A DNA stretch of 31,482 nucleotides from JAUYIV01 sp035464675 (GTDB lineage Bacteria; Actinomycetota; Acidimicrobiia; Spongiisociales; UBA11373). The stretch spans positions 1 to 31,482 of the forward strand of contig DATHSA010000067.1 of the NCBI GenBank assembly GCA_035464675.1, given 5' to 3'. The position numbers were made by a program, and so were the translations under genes. The notes below the pieces were generated by a model that had not been told where the DNA came from, did not search any database, and was given only the letters and a program-made list of their open reading frames with translations. This document shows positions 27,990 through 31,482 of the stretch, piece after piece; position 1 is the stretch's first letter, and every line of letters begins with the position of its first letter.

Positions 27990-28799
27990 ATGAGGCAACG
28001 GTTGCGGCTGCTCGGCATCGTCGCCGCCGGCAGCCTCATCGTTTCGATGATCGGCATCGGAGTCATCGAGAGGGGCGCCAACCCTGAGATCGAAACTTGG
28101 TTCGACGTCTTCTGGTGGTGGGTGGTCACCAGCACCACGGTCGGCTACGGGGACATCGTCCCGGTCACCGTCGGCGGTCGGGTGTTCGCCGTCCTGACGA
28201 TCGTCAGCGGTTTCTTCGTGTTCACCAACATGATCGCCCTCGTCGTCGAGTCGACTCACCGCTTCATCGACCGTCACCGCGCCGGCACCGCTCGGATCCG
28301 ATTCGGCGGGCACCTCATCATCTGCGAGTACACCGCAATCGCCGACGAACTCATCCAGAGCCTTCCACGGGTCCCCGAGCTCGCTGGATTCCCGGTGGTG
28401 ATCGCCACCGACCTCGTCGACCGCAACCCGTACCCCGAGCACTGGTTCGTCCAGGGCGTCCCGATCAACCCCGCGGTCCTCGAGCAGGCGAACTGCGCGA
28501 GAGCCGTCATGGTGTTCGTGTTCGCCAATCTCCGGTTCGCCGACCCCGACACCAAGACCCTCCACATCGCCTCACGGGTGAGGGCTCTGAACCCGGATGC
28601 GCTGATCGTCGTCGAGATCGTCGACCCGGGGAGCGACCTGATGCGACACGCCCCGGGTGACCTCGTGGTCATATCCAGCCGTGAGGCGATGCGACATGTG
28701 CTCAATCCCGCGCCCTTCAACCCCCTCGACCTTCTCGACGAGGAGCGCAGGGCCGACCTGGTCGCGAGGGTCCCCAACCCGCCGCCCCGAGACGGCTGA
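27990..28799 (+). CDS. Two-helix potassium channel with RCK-like domain
   Basis: 269 residues. Two membrane helices (LLGIVAAGSLIVSMIGIGVI and VFAVLTIVSGFFVFTNMIAL) flank a pore loop with the selectivity filter TSTTVGYGD, as in MthK/Kch channels. The cytosolic part resembles an RCK/TrkA-N domain (GGHLIICEYTAIADELIQSL, then FPVVIATDLVD and ARAVMVFVFANLRFADPDTK). However, the nucleotide-binding loop, normally G-x-G-x-x-G, reads C-E-Y-T-A-I-A here, so NAD(H) binding in the usual way is unlikely. ATG 27990 is preferred over GTG 27981, because the GGGGAGG at 27972-27978 is only two bases from the latter. TACCTT further upstream may be the -10. Confidence 0.88.
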   Translation: MRQRLRLLGIVAAGSLIVSMIGIGVIERGANPEIETWFDVFWWWVVTSTTVGYGDIVPVTVGGRVFAVLTIVSGFFVFTNMIALVVESTHRFIDRHRAGTARIRFGGHLIICEYTAIADELIQSLPRVPELAGFPVVIATDLVDRNPYPEHWFVQGVPINPAVLEQANCARAVMVFVFANLRFADPDTKTLHIASRVRALNPDALIVVEIVDPGSDLMRHAPGDLVVISSREAMRHVLNPAPFNPLDLLDEERRADLVARVPNPPPRDG

Positions 28800-28893
28800 C
28801 CTGGGAGCGGCGCATAACGGTCCTCGGGACGAGGCCGACCAGGCCCGTCATCGATGGTGGTGCTGTCCTGACCTCGAAACTGGGGCACACACC

Positions 28894-30240
28894 ATGGTCA
28901 CCAACCGCCTTTCTTGGCAGATTGGCAGGGTGACGAGTGGCTCCATCACAGTGTTCCTGGCCGACGACAACTTGATCGTTCGGGAAGGCGTGCGCGCACT
29001 CCTGGAACTGGAGGGCGACATCGAGGTCGTGGGAGTGGCCGCAGACTTCGACGAGCTGATCGATGGCGCCGTCGCCCTCAACCCGAATGTCGTCGTCACC
29101 GACATCCGCATGCCGCCTCACTTTCGCCGCGAGGGGATCGATGCCGCCGCAGTCGTCAGAAAGCGCCATCCCGGCACCGGTGTCGTGATCCTCTCCCAGT
29201 TCGACGACCCCGAGTACGCCATCTCACTCCTGGCCGAGGGCGCTGCCGGCTACGCATACCTGCTGAAGGATCGGGTTGGGGAAGGCGATCAACTGGCTGC
29301 AGCGGTGCGCGAGGTGGCGGGAGGGGGCTCGGTGCTCGACCCCACCATCGTCGACGCCCTCGCCGGCGGAGTGGCCGAAGCCGGTTGGCTGAGCCCACAG
29401 GACGACGTTCTGCTCCAGTACGTGGCCGAAGGCCGCCCGATCAAGGCCATCGCCACGGCGCTCCGCACAACCCCCGGGGCAGTCGATAGCTCGATAGCGC
29501 AGCTCTTCGTGCGGTTGGCCGAAGGGCTCTCGGCCGGTCAGGCTGGGAGCCTGGAACGCCTCAAGCGCCTCCACGAAGCGATCCTCCGTCGTGAGGAGCA
29601 GGGCGAGACCCTCAGCCGGTTCCTTCCCGCAGGCATCGCCGACCAATTGCGCGATCGCGGTCGCCGGATCGGCGAAACGGAGGAGGTCGAGGTCACGGTC
29701 GTCATATCCGACATCCGCTCGTACTCGGCGATCGCCGAAAAGACGCCACCCACGACGCTGGCCGGCCAACTCAACGAACATCGAGCAGCCATGAATCACG
29801 CCATCCATGAGGAGGGCGGTTCGGTGATGCAGTTCGTTGGAGACGCGGTGATGGCCGTATTCGGCGCCCCCATTACCGCGACCGACCACGCCGATCGAGC
29901 GGTCCGCGCCGCTGCGCGAATGCACGAGGCCCAGGGTGAGCTCAACGGAACCTGGCGAACCCAGGGACGTCAGCCCTTCCGGCTTGGCATCGGAGTATCT
30001 ACCGGGATCGTGGCATCCCTCTTGTTGGGCTCGGAAGATCGCATCGAGTACACGGTCGTGGGTGACACCGTCAACCTCGCCCAGCGCGTGCAGCAATGGG
30101 CTGAGCCCGGGGAGACTGTGTTGACGAAGGCGACACGCGACGCCATCACCCCGCCGCTCAACGTCACCGAACTGCCTCCGGCGAAGGTCAAGGGGCGCGA
30201 GGCGCCGGTGGTGGCCTACAAATTGGTCGATCCGTCATGA
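28894..30240 (+). CDS. Response-regulator class III adenylate/guanylate cyclase
   Basis: About 448 residues with three domains. First, a receiver of the NarL type: FLADDNLIVREGVRALLEL, phosphoacceptor Asp in VVVTDIRMPP, Ser in VVILSQFDD, Lys in YLLKDRV. Second, from about residue 163, a LuxR/GerE-like helix-turn-helix (LSPQDDVLLQYVAEGRPIKA, then IATALRTTPGAVDSSI), diverged in its recognition helix. Third, a class III nucleotide cyclase (VTVVISDIRSYSAIAE, GSVMQFVGDAVMAVFGAP, IEYTVVGDTVNLAQRVQ) with both metal-binding Asp. The product is probably cAMP, but the usual substrate-binding Lys position reads Gln. The start is uncertain: ATG 28894 or GTG 28930. The next gene, a sensor kinase, overlaps by ATGA. 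Confidence 0.88.
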   Translation: MVTNRLSWQIGRVTSGSITVFLADDNLIVREGVRALLELEGDIEVVGVAADFDELIDGAVALNPNVVVTDIRMPPHFRREGIDAAAVVRKRHPGTGVVILSQFDDPEYAISLLAEGAAGYAYLLKDRVGEGDQLAAAVREVAGGGSVLDPTIVDALAGGVAEAGWLSPQDDVLLQYVAEGRPIKAIATALRTTPGAVDSSIAQLFVRLAEGLSAGQAGSLERLKRLHEAILRREEQGETLSRFLPAGIADQLRDRGRRIGETEEVEVTVVISDIRSYSAIAEKTPPTTLAGQLNEHRAAMNHAIHEEGGSVMQFVGDAVMAVFGAPITATDHADRAVRAAARMHEAQGELNGTWRTQGRQPFRLGIGVSTGIVASLLLGSEDRIEYTVVGDTVNLAQRVQQWAEPGETVLTKATRDAITPPLNVTELPPAKVKGREAPVVAYKLVDPS

Positions 30241-31482
30241 GCGATCGAGCAGTGGTCCGGCTGGCGCGAATGGCCGCGTCCGCGGGAGCCCTTCTGGCTG
30301 TGGGTGGGGCGGCACTGTTCGTGGCCCTTACCGGACTCAAAGGGATTCCCTGGAAGGACGGTGCGGGACTGGGGATTCTCATGGCCGTGTCGTTCGGTGT
30401 GCTGGTGTGGCTCGTCTCGCCACAGCAGCCGCGCAATCCCGTTGTGTGGACGATGGTGGTGTCGGGCTTCGGAGCCGGCCTCTACATCGGAGCACACGCC
30501 CTGGCTGCATTGATCGTGGAGGACCCCGATCAGATTCTAAGGACGCTGGTCCCAGCCGAAGTCCCTCTCGCCGCTGACCTGCTTGCTCTGCTCGGGGTGA
30601 TCGGCGTCTACACCGCCCTCTTCGTATGGGTCACGTTCGGCCTGCTGTTGTTCCCCGACGGACGCCCGCCGACGCCACGGTGGCGGTGGGTGGCCTGGAC
30701 AGCCGCTGTGGGTGTGGCGCTGATGGGACTGGGGGCGGCGTGGGAACGCCGGCCTTGGAGCGAGACTCCAGCCCTAGAGACAGGGGCTCTCATCGAACTC
30801 GGCGCATTGGTCGTGATGGTCGCCGCGGTTGCGTCGCTGGCGGCGCTGGTCGTCCGACTGCGCAGGAGCAGCGGCGAGGCCCGAGATCGATTCAAGTGGG
30901 TGGTGTGGGGAGCGGGGGTACTTGTTCCCTGGTTCATGCTCGGGTTCGTGGTTGGGAACACCGAGTACGAGAACCTCGCCCTCGTCCCGCTCCATGTTGC
31001 TGCTGTCTTGATGTTCGCCGCCTACGGCATCGCAGTCGGCAAGTACCGCCTGTTCGACATCGACGTCGTGATCTCGCGCACCATCGTCTATGGCGTACTC
31101 GCGGTCACCCTCGGCCTGCTGTACACGGCCTCCGTGTTCTCCCTGGTCCTGGCCTTCCGCGACACGGAGCAGGGAGCAACGGGGGACCTCGGCGTCGCCC
31201 TTCCTCTGGGGGCGACCCTCATGGTCGCCCTTGCGTTCGAGCCCCTTCGGCAGCGCCTGCAACGGTGGGCCAACAGACTCGTGTACGGCGACCGGGCCGC
31301 CCCAGCCGAAGTGCTCTCCCAGCTCACCCGGCACCTCGATGACGCGTCACTCGCCGGCAACCTCGCCGGACTGGCCGACCTGCTGCGCCGGGGAACTGCA
31401 GCGGAGGCGGCCACCGTGTGGCTGCGGGTCGGCGACCGACTGCGCCCGGTGGCGGTGTCGCCTCACGACCTGCCGCCCCCGG
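30237..31482 (+). CDS. Membrane sensor histidine kinase, N-terminal part (runs off window)
   Basis: 415 codons to the right edge without a stop. Eight or nine transmembrane helices are visible, including AASAGALLAVGGAALFVALT, LVWLVS, the long VIGVYTALFVWVTFGLLL followed by FPDGRPPTPRWRWVAW, and WVVWGAGVLVPWFMLGFVVG. Then comes the marker segment GKYRLFDIDVVISRTIVYGV, which in actinobacterial sensor kinases links the membrane part to GAF and kinase domains. After the last helix, LRQRLQRWANRLVYGDRAAP leads into what looks like the start of a GAF domain. The kinase domain is outside the window, so the kinase call rests on the N-terminal pattern and on the ATGA overlap with a receiver-containing gene. 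Confidence 0.75.
   Translation, partial: MSDRAVVRLARMAASAGALLAVGGAALFVALTGLKGIPWKDGAGLGILMAVSFGVLVWLVSPQQPRNPVVWTMVVSGFGAGLYIGAHALAALIVEDPDQILRTLVPAEVPLAADLLALLGVIGVYTALFVWVTFGLLLFPDGRPPTPRWRWVAWTAAVGVALMGLGAAWERRPWSETPALETGALIELGALVVMVAAVASLAALVVRLRRSSGEARDRFKWVVWGAGVLVPWFMLGFVVGNTEYENLALVPLHVAAVLMFAAYGIAVGKYRLFDIDVVISRTIVYGVLAVTLGLLYTASVFSLVLAFRDTEQGATGDLGVALPLGATLMVALAFEPLRQRLQRWANRLVYGDRAAPAEVLSQLTRHLDDASLAGNLAGLADLLRRGTAAEAATVWLRVGDRLRPVAVSPHDLPPP

Noticed and set aside
28657..30240. Longer 527-codon form of the cyclase gene
   Set aside because: Its first 79 residues are out-of-frame sequence of the potassium channel gene and do not resemble a receiver domain.

Overview
The window is about 31.5 kb of gene-dense, high-GC bacterial chromosome. 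A housekeeping-type sigma-70 factor, LCP-family cell-wall protein, caa3-type oxidase operon with CtaG, Thr/Pro-rich linker membrane protein, 7TM-type sensor kinase and TANNNT promoters that put the start codon at the expected +1 all suggest an actinobacterium, possibly of the Acidimicrobiia kind. The lineage is inferred from gene style, not from a marker search. No rRNA, tRNA, CRISPR, insertion sequence, integrase or phage gene was recognised. This looks like core chromosome.

Layout, left to right. 1-2100: a tryptophanase (minus, last residues cut off by the edge) diverges from a LOG-family nucleotide hydrolase. 2149-6405: a small lipoprotein, a HerA-like ATPase with a coiled-coil tail, two tandem 134-residue paralogues and a CBS-domain protein. 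6563-7850: an RpoD-like sigma factor whose leader contains a predicted three-way RNA junction. 7851-12784: a DUF255/thioredoxin-fold protein, an LCP protein, an unknown single-pass membrane protein and a dihydrofolate-reductase-like protein. 12920-19208 (minus): VOC protein, DUF4177-like protein, then the coupled set iorA-iorB-ADP-forming acyl-CoA synthetase (aryl-pyruvate to aryl-acetyl-CoA to acid plus ATP), and an APH-like kinase. 19284-20722: DUF2237 protein and two small membrane proteins. 20857-25872 (minus): cytochrome oxidase operon coxB-coxA-coxC-cox4-ctaG-lipoprotein, nearly all genes overlapping. 25985-27886 (minus): a thioredoxin-like lipoprotein and a D-2-hydroxyacid dehydrogenase. 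27990-31482: a two-helix potassium channel with an RCK-like domain, a receiver-LuxR/GerE-class III cyclase protein, and the membrane half of a sensor kinase overlapping it by ATGA.

Four things stand out beyond gene content. (1) Many intergenic gaps carry arrays with a strict 7-base period, from perfect (8 x GGGCAAC) to degenerate, sometimes as two oppositely oriented arrays around a short core. (2) At least twelve genes have TANNNT (once CATACT) ending 6-8 bases before the start codon, as expected for leaderless mRNAs. (3) IorA lacks the C-terminal ferredoxin domain that normally carries its Fe-S clusters, although it is otherwise intact and overlaps iorB. (4) A response-regulator cyclase with a degenerate DNA-binding domain is translationally coupled to a membrane sensor kinase, suggesting a two-component route to cyclic nucleotide.

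All calls come from reading motifs by eye. No database search, structure prediction or alignment was run.
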